From: Dugong dugon
Lineage: Eukaryota; Chordata; Mammalia; Sirenia; Dugongidae
Assembly: GCA_030035585.1 (NCBI GenBank)
Contig: CM057482.1
Span: forward strand, 9,783,001 to 9,847,000
Length of the DNA: 64,000 nucleotides
Direction: 5' to 3'
Of the stretch, positions 1 through 15,979 are shown in pieces. Under the pieces are notes generated by a model. The model was not told the origin of the DNA and made no database searches. It saw nothing but the letters and a program-made list of their open reading frames with translations. The translations under genes and the position numbers were made by a program. Position 1 is the stretch's first letter; each line of letters opens with the position of its first letter.

Positions 1-24
1 CCTTCCTGCCCCCTCTCCTCCATG

Positions 25-660
25 GCTGTTGAGTGCCTTCTACACGCTGAGCACCACGGAGGCAACAACCCCTGACACACAGACCAGGTCCCTGGCTTGA
101 TGGCGCTTAAAGTCTGGGGAAACATGGGGGAAAGTAAGGGAGACACATACTAAACAGTAATTAAAGAGTGTAGTGAGTACATAGACTGAGCGATATGATA
201 GGGTGGTCAGGAAGGAAGGTCTCTTGGAGGAGGTATTAGGCTGAGACTTGGAGGAGGCGCCCACCAGGTGAAGAGTCAGGGAAGAGGTAGAGGAAAGGCC
301 CTGAGGCAGGAAAAAGCTTGTTGGTTTGAAGAACTGGAAGGTCACTGTGACTGGAGCCTGGTGCACAAGGGGGAGAGGGGAAGAGATGAGATGGGAGATG
401 CAGGCTGGGCTGGGTCATTTAGAGCCTTGTAGACAGGCAGGGAGAGTAGGTTTTATTCTAAGTGCAATGGGAAACTACTGGAGGGTTTTATGCAGATGGC
501 TTGATGATGGTTTGTGCTGCTGGGTAGAGAATGAACCTTGTATGGGGGAAAGGGAACAAAGGAGACCCGTTAGAGGACATAGCAGTCTTATGGGTGATGG
601 GGGTGAAGACAGAGGGGCAGTCAATAGGCTGTGTGATCAATAAGTTGAGAAGTCAAGGTC
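25..660 (+). repeat. Ancient mammalian interspersed repeat, family not resolved
   Basis: The segment follows, in order, a consensus I recognise from many mammalian genomes: a 'ctgagcacc' head, then 'aaaggccctgaggcagg', 'gggggagagggg', 'gagccttgtaga' and 'ttttattctaagtgcaatgg'. It is heavily diverged, so it is old. I cannot name the family with certainty. The open frames across it on both strands are not genes. It lies upstream of SNX22. Confidence 0.6.
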
Positions 661-983
661 ACGGGGGAGGCGGTCCTGGACAGTAGAATGTGGTGGAGGC
701 CCTGTGTGCCAAGGACAGCTGGCCCCTGAATGGCGGGCCCTGTAGTGTCCGGGAGGAAATGAAACCTCAACCCTTCTCTTGGTGGTGGGTTATTTCCCTT
801 TCAGTGGACCACATCAGGCTCCTGGAAGTTTCAGCTTCCTGATTCTGAGGCCCATATGAGGTGGAATTTGGGAGAAGAAAGGGGAGGAGATAGTATTGGT
901 GAGAGACCTGCTTGCTACCTTGTGGGATCATTCTCCCAGCCTCCCTTGGGGCAGAATTGGAATGGAGATTTTCTGCTTCAGCT

Positions 984-998
984 GGGGGGGGGGGGGGG
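984..998 (+). repeat. Poly-G tract of 15 bases
   Basis: An uninterrupted run of G is visible directly. Such tracts vary in length between individuals and are error-prone in assemblies. Confidence 0.9.
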
Positions 999-1354
999 TG
1001 ATTCAGTGGTTGCCCTTCCTCCCAACCCCCAAAATAGGCACTTAACTTCCTCTTTCCCCACCCAGGGTCCCCCACTAGGTGTGAGCTCTTGGAAGGCAGG
1101 TACAGTCCCTCCGCTACCTCCAGGGCCTTTGTGAGGGAGAAGCCAGGGAGTGGAAGACATTGCCATGGTGGTGTGAGAGCAGCTCCCTCTGACGGGGTGG
1201 GGGTGGCTAAGAGGTGGGAGCAGAGGCCCTTTACAGCAGCACACAGTAAGAGTGCTCCAGATTAAAATCCTGCCCAAAAGGGTGAGCAAGAGCAGCCTGG
1301 TGCCATCTCCCACTGTCCACCACTCCCCTACCCCTCCAGGACCAGCCACAACCA

Positions 1355-1520
1355 AGCTGTCATGTACTCAATACTCATTCTGCGAAAGGCTTAACGGATG
1401 ATCTCAATTTTTAGTCTCTAGAGGGAGGCATATTTTCCCTATCAGACAGCTGAACACATGTTTAACAGTTCCAGAAATCCAGTCTGAGCCCCAAATCAGA
1501 GCCTAGGTCCCTAAACTGCC
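1355..1520 (-). repeat. MIR SINE fragment, antisense
   Basis: The order of remnants is that of a reverse-complement MIR: 'tactcaatactcattctgcg', then 'gatgatctcaatttttag', then 'gagcctaggtccctaaactg'. It is strongly decayed. Confidence 0.45.
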
Positions 1521-2029
1521 TCTCCCCAGCACAATGGACCTGGAGCAGGTTCGTAGTGAGGGAGAGAGGGAGGGATGGACGAACGGACGGACGGACAGGC
1601 CCGTGGGTGCTGGGAGGGGGGTAATCAGACGGATTGGGTCCTAGCATTCCTAAGCATAGCCTTAGCTGGGGTCTCCAGGCAGCACTCCCACCCAGGGACG
1701 GGCCCTGGAAGGGGAGAGAAGGGGGAAGGGGGGCGGTGCGGCCCCGAGGAAGGGTCTGAGGAACGCAAGGGACATCCTTGGTTGGCCCCCAGGACAGGCA
1801 CCGAGGGCTGGGCCCCGCCACCGCCCACGTGTGGCGCCCACAGGCCCAGCTCCTTAGTAGGCACTCAACAAAGGGTAGGTGAAATTTTGACTCGCCTGCG
1901 TTTCTCGCAATCAGTGGACACTCAGTAAATGTTTGCCAAACCGATGGCCCTCCACCGGAGGACTCCCAGTGAGCTCAGAGAGCTGCCCTTCGCTCCCGCC
2001 ACCCCGCGCCCTTCTTAATTTTCTGGGCG

Positions 2030-2189
2030 CAGGCCCCAGCGGCGCGGGGAACGCCTGGGGCAGGGTCAACGTGGGGCGGGGCGGGGCCTGCGCCTGGGGG
2101 CGGGGCTGCGGGCCGGGGGCGGGGCTGTCTGGTCGGCTCCGGACGAGTTCAATCACCCGGCGTCGGGAGAGGAGCCGACCCGGGAGCCG
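2030..2189 (+). promoter_or_regulatory. SNX22: CpG-rich TATA-less promoter of SNX22
   Basis: Several GC boxes (GGGGCGGGG type) sit at about 2073-2088, 2097-2106 and 2114-2124, immediately before the SNX22 start codon. No TATA box is visible. CpG density stays high through exon 2, to about 2900. The exact transcription start cannot be read from the sequence. Confidence 0.6.
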
Positions 2190-2264
2190 ATGCTGGAAGT
2201 TCACATCCCGTCTGTGGGGCCCGAGGCCGAGGAGTCCGGACAGAGCCCAGAGAAAGGGCACATG
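2190..2264 (+). CDS. SNX22: SNX22 coding exon 1
   Basis: It encodes residues 1-25 (MLEVHIPSV...KGHM) and ends in phase 0 at the donor GTGAGC. Confidence 0.93.
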
Positions 2265-5200
2265 GTGAGCGGGGCACGGGGATGGGAGGGACGCGGGGAC
2301 TCGCCGCGGGATTTTCCCCTGCGGAGCGCCCTGGGGACTCTGGGGCGTCCGAGCGCGGTGGACCAGGCCGTCGGGGGACAGCGTGTTGAGGGTCTTGGGG
2401 ACGCTTGGGTTTGCCAGCCCCACGGACCGTGATCCCGGCACATAAGGAGCCGTCCGGAGCAGAGGGTTGGGTCCGCCAGCCCCTCCTCCAGGTGTTGGGG
2501 ATGCGACAGGGTCCCCGGGGAGCGGTGGCGCTCCACGGCCGCTTTGTGCCTTGTGAGCGCGGGAGACCAGGCGCGCCGCTCGGTACGGGTCCTGCTGGTC
2601 CCCTGGCTGGACCTCACGCGCGCGCCCTGCCGCCCGCCCGCCAGGTGTTCCGAGTGGAGGTGCTGTGCCGCGGGCGCAGACACACGGTGCTGAGGCGCTA
2701 CAGCGAGTTCCACGCTCTGCACAAGCGGGTGAGGCGGCGCCGACGACTCACCGACCCTGGCCCGGCCCGGCCCTCCGGCCCCAGCGCGCTCCCTTTATGG
2801 CCCCAGTCCATGGAGGGAGCAGGTCCTGGACACAGCCCGCCCGCGGGCTGCGGGGCCATCGTCGGGAGGGCGTAGGGAGGCAGGTCCAGCCCGCACTGAC
2901 CATGACCCTGAGCAGCCGGCCGGCCTCTGGCGTCTGGGGGACTTGGGGCCTTCTTCGTCCCCACCGCCATTTACCCGGGTCCATCCCAGGGTAGAGCTTG
3001 AAAGGGGGGCGGGCGGGAAGGAGTGGGGACGACTCTTGGCTAGGGTGGAGCGGGCTTGAGGCTCAGCCAGGGAGCTGTGACTGCACCGCGGTAACCTCTG
3101 GCAGATCAAGAAACTATACAAAGTGCCCGACTTCCCCTCGAAACGTCTGCCCAACTGGAGGACAAGGGGCCTGGAACAGCGCCGACAGGGCTTGGAGGCC
3201 TACATCCAGGTATTGTGGGGCACTCTGGGTGCCCTCGTCTGCTGGCCCGGAGAGGGACCCGTATCTTGGGCATGTTATTCACTACCCTAAGCCTCAATTT
3301 TTCTGAACCATGAGTCCAAACATCCCTTGCTGGCTTGTTGAAAGGATTGAAGGAGGTAGCCAGGAGGCAGGTGGTCCCAGCTCAATCGTAGGATCCTCTG
3401 CAACCCTGTGATGGGGAGGTAGGCTAGGGGTCCCCCCAGCCACAGTGATGGGGGATTACAGCAGGAGGGCTTCATGGCATAGACCTTGTGGGATCATGCA
3501 GGTCCTGGTGTTCAGGGTGTTCAGAAGGGCTCTGAGCTTGGTGTAATGTTCTGCTCTCGCCTTGAATTCTTAATCATTTTTGAACAAAGGACCCTGCATT
3601 TTCATTTTGCAATCAGTTGTTCAAAGTACCAGGCTGGGTCTAATTACAGGCTTTCTCTGTCCCCCTCTCCAGGGAGTCCTGTACCTGAACCAGGATGTGC
3701 CCAAGGAGCTCCTGGAATTCCTGAGACTGCGGCACTTCCCTGTGGACCCCAAGGCCAACAGCTGGGGGTTAGTACCTCCAGGGGCCGAGGCTTGGCAAGG
3801 CAGGGGGCCAGTGTTGGGAGTATAGGGGCTCTTGGCAACAAGCAGGTAAGGAAAGGTTTGGGGGCCAAGCCCCACTTTTGCTTCTCACATCTGCCAGGCC
3901 CTAGCCTGGGCCTTCCTCTTCCTGAAGCCTGCTTCCCTCATCAGCTTTTTTTTTTTTTTTTTTAAATATTTTATTGTGTTTTATGTGAAAGTTCACAGAT
4001 TAGGTTCCCATTTAACAATTTTTATACGAATTATTCAGTGACATTGGTTACAGTTTTCATAACGTCAGCATTCTGCTTGTTCTGTTTCTGTTGATCTAGC
4101 TTCCCTTCCTGCCTTAGTTATCTTGTGCTTCTGTAACAGAAATACCACAAGTAGATGGCTTTAACAAATTGGAGTTTATTCTCTCACGGTCTAGTAGGCT
4201 AAAAGTCCAAATTCAGAGGAAGGCTTTCTCTGTTGGCTCTGGAGGAAGGTCCTTGTCATCAATCTTCCCCTGGACTAGGAGCTTCTCAGCGCAAGGACCT
4301 TGGGTCCAGAGGATGCATGCTCTTGGCTATATTTTCTTCTTGGTATGAGGTCCCCATGTCTCTCTGCTCACTTCTGTCTTTTAAAAAATCTCAAGAGACT
4401 GGCTCAAGACACAATCCAGTGCTGTAGACTAGAGTCCTGCCTCATTAACACAACTGTCGCCAATCCCATCTCATTAACATCATAGAGACACAGGATTTAC
4501 AACACATAGGAAAATCACATCATATGACAAAATGGTAGACAATCACACAATACTGAGAATCATGGCCTAGTCAAGTTGACAGATATTTTGGGGGACACAA
4601 TTCAGTCCATGACACTTCCCCTCCTTGTCTTCTCATCTTTGCTTTTTGGTAAATGTTGACCATTTGGTCTCATATAGTTGTTTAAGGGAGCACATTACTC
4701 AAGGGTGATGTTGTTTTATAAGCCAATCTATTATTAGGCTGAAAGTGACCTCCAGAAGTTGCATCCAAGTTCAAAAGTTATCTTAGGGGAATAGTCTCAG
4801 GGGTTCCTCTAATCTCTACTGGTCCAGTAGGTCTGGCCTTTTTTAGTAATTTGAATTTTGTTCTGCATTTTTCTCCATTCTATCTGGGACCTTCTATTGT
4901 GTCCCTGGTCAGAATGGCCAGTAGTGGTAGCCAGGCACCATCTAGTTCTTCTGGTTTGAGGTTAGAAGGCGGCTGTGGTTTCATGTGGGCTACCAGTCCT
5001 ATGGACTAGTTTCTTGAGGCTTTGGTTTCCTTCATTCTCTTTTGCCCCAGATGAGTAGAGACCAGTAAGTTTTATCTTAGATGGCTGCTCGCAAGCTTTT
5101 GAGACACCAGACGCTACTCACAAAACCAGGGTGTAGAATATTACCTTTGTGAACTATGTTATGCCAATTGACTAAGCTGTTCCCCAAGACTGTGGTCCTA

Positions 5201-6493
5201 AGCCTTTTAACCCAGTGAACCAACTGCATGAGTTGTCTGGACGTCTATATATGCAGTACACACAAACGTGTATACACATGCCTACTGATACACCTATACG
5301 TGCACAGACTCACATGTGCCTTCCTATATATGCATACACGTCTACCTATGTAACTATACACCTACTTTCTGGATGTTTTTGCTGTTGTTGCAATCATCAG
5401 CTTTCTTAAGCCTCAGTGGTGGGGCTGTTTTCTGGCCAGCCTTGGTTCCTCAGCCAACTCCGGAACTGGGCTTGTTACAAATAGAAGCTGTGGTCCCCCG
5501 GGAGGCGAGGCTCCGGCTTGTGTCTCCACCCCGCTAATGCTCCCCTGGGCATCCCCAGCCAGCTCACTGGCCTCTGTCTCTTTTTCAGCACCCTGGAGGA
5601 GTTCCTGCCCGGCAACAGCAGGCAAGTCACAGTCCCTACCTGTGCCGGCTTCTGCTGCCGCCTGGTGGCCGAATGCCAGGAATGGGCCTGCCGCCTCTGG
5701 CCTCTGGCCTGCCTCCGTCCTCATGACCCAAGCTTTCCCACTGGTGCCCCTGAGCCCAGTTCCCACTCACCATTCCCTTTGTGGGTCCTGGTGCGCTCAC
5801 TCTCGGGTGTCCACCCCACATGGGACCTCCCCCGCCCTCCCCCGGTGGTTCACAACTGTCTTTCCTCTCAGCTCCCAGCTGCACCACAGGCCTGTCATCA
5901 GCTTCTGCATGGATCCCTACATTTGGACCCCCTCCCCAGGTGAGGAGGTGCCTCATTTCCACCCACAATCCTTATTTAGGGCCCAGGTACCAGGGTGGGG
6001 CAGACTCAGGGAGAACACTTGCCATTTCTCAGCTCCCAGGACCCCCAGGCACTATCTCCCTCCTACTGGCCTCCTTTGGGGCCACACCTGCTACTCTGAT
6101 GCCCTTGTGGCCCGCTTTGTGTTCTCCTCCAGCAGGGAGACCCCATCGTTGTCTCCAGCCCTCCTCAGCCAGGCCTTACCAGGCTGATGGGAATAGACTG
6201 GGACCTGGGAAAGCCAGAGCTGCACTTGGGGTGGCCAGCTGTCCCGTTGCTTGGCAGGGGCGCCTATGCCTGAGACTCTGGGCAGCTCAGAGAGCTGTGG
6301 GCCTGGAGCCAGGCAGGTCACAGGCCTCCTCTTCCTGCGTGCCCTTCTCCTGTTCTACTTCCATCCCACAGAGCCTCTGCCCAGTGTGGTGGTGAATGGC
6401 GTGCTCCAGGGCTTCTACGGCTTCAGCATCAGCCCCAACAAAGCCCAGCCAGTGGCTGCCTGTCACACCGCTCCTCTGCCACCAGCACCCTGA
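2190..6493 (+). CDS. SNX22: Sorting nexin 22 (PX-domain protein), 7 coding exons
   Basis: Coding exons are 2190-2264, 2645-2728, 3105-3209, 3673-3767, 5589-5621, 5872-5939 and 6372-6493. Joined, they give 193 residues, the length I remember for human SNX22, with near-identical sequence throughout. The PX fold spans about residues 1-115: MLEVHIPSV at the start, the phosphoinositide-contact motif RRYSEF at residues 42-47, the proline-containing FPSKRLPNW loop at 63-71 and RRQGLEAYI at 79-87. The remaining 75 or so residues have no named domain and end in PLPPAP. PX domains bind PtdIns(3)P and place sorting nexins on endosomes; a role in endosomal trafficking is inferred from the family. All splice sites are GT-AG except the donor after exon 5, which is GC (CAG|GCAAGT). 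The ATG at 2190 is chosen because it gives the conserved N-terminus. The gene looks intact. It converges with PPIB downstream. Confidence 0.95.
2645..2728 (+). CDS. SNX22: SNX22 coding exon 2
   Basis: It encodes residues 26-53, from VFRVEVLC to HALHKR, and includes the RRYSEF lipid-binding motif. The acceptor is CCGCCAG and the donor is GTGAGG; both ends are phase 0. Confidence 0.93.
3105..3209 (+). CDS. SNX22: SNX22 coding exon 3
   Basis: It encodes residues 54-88, from [10 protein letters not shown] to LEAYIQ, between an acceptor reading CTGGCAG and a donor reading GTATTG. Confidence 0.93.
3673..3767 (+). CDS. SNX22: SNX22 coding exon 4
   Basis: It encodes residues 89-119, from [10 protein letters not shown] to PKANSW, plus two bases of a split glycine codon. 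The acceptor is CTCTCCAG and the donor is GTTAGT. It closes the PX domain. Confidence 0.93.
3946..5393 (-). mobile_element. L1-like LINE 3' fragment in SNX22 intron 4
   Basis: The element lies antisense to SNX22. Its tail is a poly-T run on the + strand at about 3946-3963, followed by a reversed AATAAA signal. It is flanked by an 11-bp target duplication, TCATCAGCTTT, at 3938-3948 (its last T residues merge into the poly-T tail) and 5394-5404, as expected for L1-type integration. An LTR at 4110-4614 splits it. Stretches such as 'gggcaccatctagttcttct'-like text around 4937-4955 and 'gatggctgctcgcaagc' match an afrotherian L1 3' region I remember. It is 5'-truncated and no coding frame survives. 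Confidence 0.75.
4110..4614 (-). mobile_element. Solo LTR, ERVL-MaLR-like, afrotherian type
   Basis: Read on the - strand it starts TGTCATGGACTGAATTGTGT and ends CTAAGGCA, so it has the TG...CA ends of an LTR. A 5-bp target duplication, CTTCC, flanks it at 4105-4109 and 4615-4619. It is inserted into the older L1 fragment. A sister copy lies on the other strand at 23933-24433. No internal retroviral region is attached; it is a solitary, broken fossil, probably tens of millions of years old. Confidence 0.8.
5589..5621 (+). CDS. SNX22: SNX22 coding exon 5 (33 bp, GC donor)
   Basis: This short exon encodes [11 protein letters not shown], with the glycine and the following serine codon both split. 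The acceptor is TTTTTCAG and the donor is CAG|GCAAGT. Only this GC donor keeps the frame into the next exon, which continues with [11 protein letters not shown] as in the human protein. Confidence 0.88.
5872..5939 (+). CDS. SNX22: SNX22 coding exon 6
   Basis: It completes a serine and encodes [18 protein letters not shown] followed by TPSP, then one base of a split glutamate codon. The acceptor is CCTCTCAG and the donor is GTGAGG. Confidence 0.9.
6372..6493 (+). CDS. SNX22: SNX22 coding exon 7 and stop
   Basis: It encodes the C-terminal 40 residues ([10 protein letters not shown] ... APLPPAP) and the TGA stop at 6491-6493. The acceptor is CATCCCACAG. Confidence 0.92.
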
Positions 6494-7003
6494 CCAGCCT
6501 AGAGGCCTTGAGGCCACCTGTCAGGACAGTTGCGTGCCTTGCTCCAATGAGCTCCACGTAAGGGACCAGGGCTGGGCCCTCCCAGGCCTTAACCACCCAG
6601 GGCCCATAGCTCACCTGCACTGGTAGCTGGGGTGGTAGAACTCAGGTGCTCTTGGAGCCCAAGGGCCAAGGCAGGAACACAGAGGATAAGGGATAAGGGA
6701 GGAGTCAACTTAGAAGTCAGCTATGAAAAGGTATAAAAGGTATTTCTTAACCTAGACCAGAAGAAAAAAAACAAAACCAAGAAGCAAACAGAAGTTGAGG
6801 TGCGGTAGCTGGCGAAGTTTAGAAGCAAGGAGCAAAAGCTCCCATCTGACTTTCTGTGGGTGGCACTTGGGTGAAGGGTCAGGCGGGAGCCTAAGGAAGG
6901 CACTGGTATCCGCAGCCCCAGGAGAACCCTGGACATGCTGAGAGGCAGACTTGGGGGAGGCGCCGCAGGACCAAGAACCCAGCCCACACGCAGGTTATTA
7001 AAA
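6494..7003 (+). other. SNX22: SNX22 3' untranslated region (inferred)
   Basis: No further coding potential follows the stop. The first polyadenylation-like hexamer on this strand is ATTAAA at 6997-7002. The UTR end is inferred; it would then overlap the end of the PPIB transcript. Confidence 0.5.
6997..7002 (+). terminator. SNX22: ATTAAA polyadenylation signal, candidate for SNX22
   Basis: This is the common ATTAAA variant about 500 bp after the SNX22 stop, followed by an A-rich run and then a T/G-rich stretch (ttttattggtcagtgttgg) that could act as the downstream element. Confidence 0.5.
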
Positions 7004-7016
7004 AAATCCAACTGTT

Positions 7017-7022
7017 TTTATT
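7017..7022 (-). terminator. PPIB: AATAAA polyadenylation signal of PPIB
   Basis: On the - strand AATAAA occurs about 180 bases after the PPIB stop codon. Cleavage would fall near 6998-7005, inside the SNX22 signal region. Confidence 0.75.
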
Positions 7023-7203
7023 GGTCAGTGTTGGCAGGAGTTTGTTACAAAACTGGGCCTGTGGAATGTGGGGCGTGGGTCTGCTCCGTCAGATGCCAGT
7101 ACCAGGGCCAGTGCAGTGCAGAGCCCTGCAGCGGGCCACCTTCTCCCCCGAGGGCAGCAGGGCTGCACAAAACGTCGCTCAAAGGGAAGAGGTCCCTGGG
7201 GCC

Positions 7204-14110
<6,907 letters not shown>

Positions 14111-14326
14111 AAGGCGGTGCCCCTTCAGAGAGCACGATGATTGGGTCTCTGAAGAGACTACAAACCCCAGCATGCGGAGGGGCCAGCCCTGTGGCCCACT
14201 CTGCCTTTCTTGAGTGGGAATCTTTTTGTGGGTGGCGGCGAATACTTTACGTAGGAGATCTGTAGGCCTGGACAGTGGGAGAAGACACTTTGTCATTGTT
14301 GTACTGGGCCAGTCAAGAATTACTAA

Positions 14327-14396
14327 CCGTTGCCGTCGAGTCGATTCGGACTCATATCGACCCTATAGCTCTTAACCACTGCACCACTGGGGTTCC
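14327..14396 (-). mobile_element. AfroSINE remnant with internal deletion
   Basis: The tail segment 'cgttgccgtcgagtcgattc' through 'tcgaccctatag' is joined directly to the head segment 'ctcttaaccactgcaccact'. The middle of the SINE is missing, so an internal deletion has removed roughly 90 bp. Confidence 0.75.
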
Positions 14397-14651
14397 GCGC
14401 TTACTACAGTGTGACTCAGTGCACTTTACTGCGTACTCCGGTTCGTCCTTTCTTTACCTATTTGTATATCTGTATTCCCAAGTAGATTCTACATTTTCTG
14501 TGAGCAGGAAACAGTGTTGCACTTACTTTGTATACAGCTCCCTCAACACAGCTGCAGGACTAAGTGCTCAACAAATATTGGTTGCATTGGCCTGTGGCTT
14601 CCAAAGTCTCACTTTTCTAGAAAACTTGAGGAAAGTCAGAGACAGCTGTCA

Positions 14652-14838
14652 GGTACACACACGCACGCGCGCACACGCACGCGCGCACACGCACGCGCGC
14701 ACACGCACGCGCGCACACGCACGCGCGCACACGCACGCGCGCACACGCACACACACGCACACGCACACGCGCACGCGCACACACACGCGCACGCATACAC
14801 ACACACACACACACGCACACACACACACACACACACAC
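14652..14838 (+). repeat. Alternating CA/CG repeat with a 14-bp higher-order unit
   Basis: Perfect purine-pyrimidine alternation runs for nearly 190 bp. The first half is a tandem array of the 14-mer ACACGCACGCGCGC (about six copies); the second half decays into mixed CACACG and then plain CA. Such tracts can adopt Z-DNA. It lies about 840 bp upstream of the PPIB start codon. Confidence 0.95.
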
Positions 14839-15979
14839 GGTGATGTTCCAGTCCACAACATACATATTTTGGTACTGGGAGTCTTACAAACCCGGAAGAA
14901 TAAAAATTAACATTCACAGCTTCTAAAATTTGGGCCTATGGCATCATTAAACATCTTTAAAATGAATTTTCAAAAACTGACTTTATAGAGATTCCTAGTC
15001 TTTGCAGCCCAGAGTGTTGAACTCTGCAGTCTGGGTTCTGTGTATGAGGTGCTGACCTGTGTGAGGCTGTGCGCGGCCACCAGCATCAGCTGGCTTGTCC
15101 TTCCCTACCCTGTGATCACTGCAGTGGAGCTCCCGTGGACTGTCTTCTTATCTGAACACAAATGACATTTGTTACTTCCAATTCTTGCACCTCAATCAGG
15201 TGGAAGTTCTTCTAGGTAGAATTGTTGCATTAGTAATGACTATCTTCCTAACCACCACCCCACCCGTTTTTTTTTTTTGTGTGTGTGTGTCTCCCACCTC
15301 CTCACACCCATAGCCACTGTGAAAAAGTTTACCAAACCATGTTTTCAAAGTAACCTCCAGCACATGAGGAGCTAACCCTAAAATGTCATAAAAGCAGCCC
15401 CCACCCCCCTACTTTTGAAGAAAAAATGAGGTTGATGGATAAAATGCTCTCGATGTGAAGTTTTTCTCTCATGATCATCTGTTCTTACTTGCCTACCAGT
15501 GAAAACATTGAGTGGTAACAGAAAAAACTGCAACTGGCCGATCATGCTGAGATTGGCAGTTTTGTGGCCATATATGCACTTGTAATTTTATATTACACAT
15601 CACAGTTATACCTTCTGTCTGCATACATGTTGCTCATTGGTAGAGAATTATAAAGCTACTATTTCAAAGTGTTCCACAGGGCAGATCCTGACTTCCGGGT
15701 GTTCTCCCACCAGAGAACTACAGAGATACAGGCTCTAACACATGAGTGTTAATGTTCAAATTCTTCCAGGAACATTTGAAGTGACCCACAGGAGAGGGCA
15801 ATGTTCAACCCAAAGAAATGGAGTGTGAATGGCAAAGGACCAGGAGTCATTTTTGTTCACAAGCGCCTGAATCACATCAAAGTTAGTGCTGGCTACAATC
15901 CTAGTTACAAACCCGCCAGGGAGACCAAAAACGAACGGACAAACCAATCAGCCAACCAAGCAAATCAACAAGCAGAACT

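Larger units (their letters stand above)
661..2029. other. Intergenic DNA upstream of SNX22
   Basis: No exon is recognisable. The stretch holds a run of 15 G at 984-998 and a degenerate MIR near 1355-1520, then rises in GC content toward the SNX22 promoter. A (GGAC)n-like stretch occurs near 1575-1600. By human synteny SNX1 should lie further upstream, outside the window. Confidence 0.6.
14111..15979. other. Intergenic region between PPIB and CSNK1G1
   Basis: It separates the 5' end of PPIB from the 3' end of CSNK1G1. It holds a reduced AfroSINE (14327-14396), a large CA/CG repeat (14652-14838) and a T/GT-rich tract near 15269-15290. No coding exon or RNA gene was recognised. Confidence 0.55.

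Noticed and set aside
5537-6187. A 216-codon open frame on the + strand in the SNX22 3' half
   Set aside because: It runs through exons and introns of SNX22 in the wrong frame and crosses splice sites; the composition is low-complexity Pro/Ser/Leu with no known family.
6732-6738. TATAAAA sequence suggesting a promoter
   Set aside because: It lies in the probable SNX22 3' UTR, with no gene start on the + strand downstream and no CpG or initiator context.
14275-14910. A 211-codon frame rich in His, Thr, Arg and Ala
   Set aside because: Most of it is translation of the CA/CG repeat; it has no gene context.
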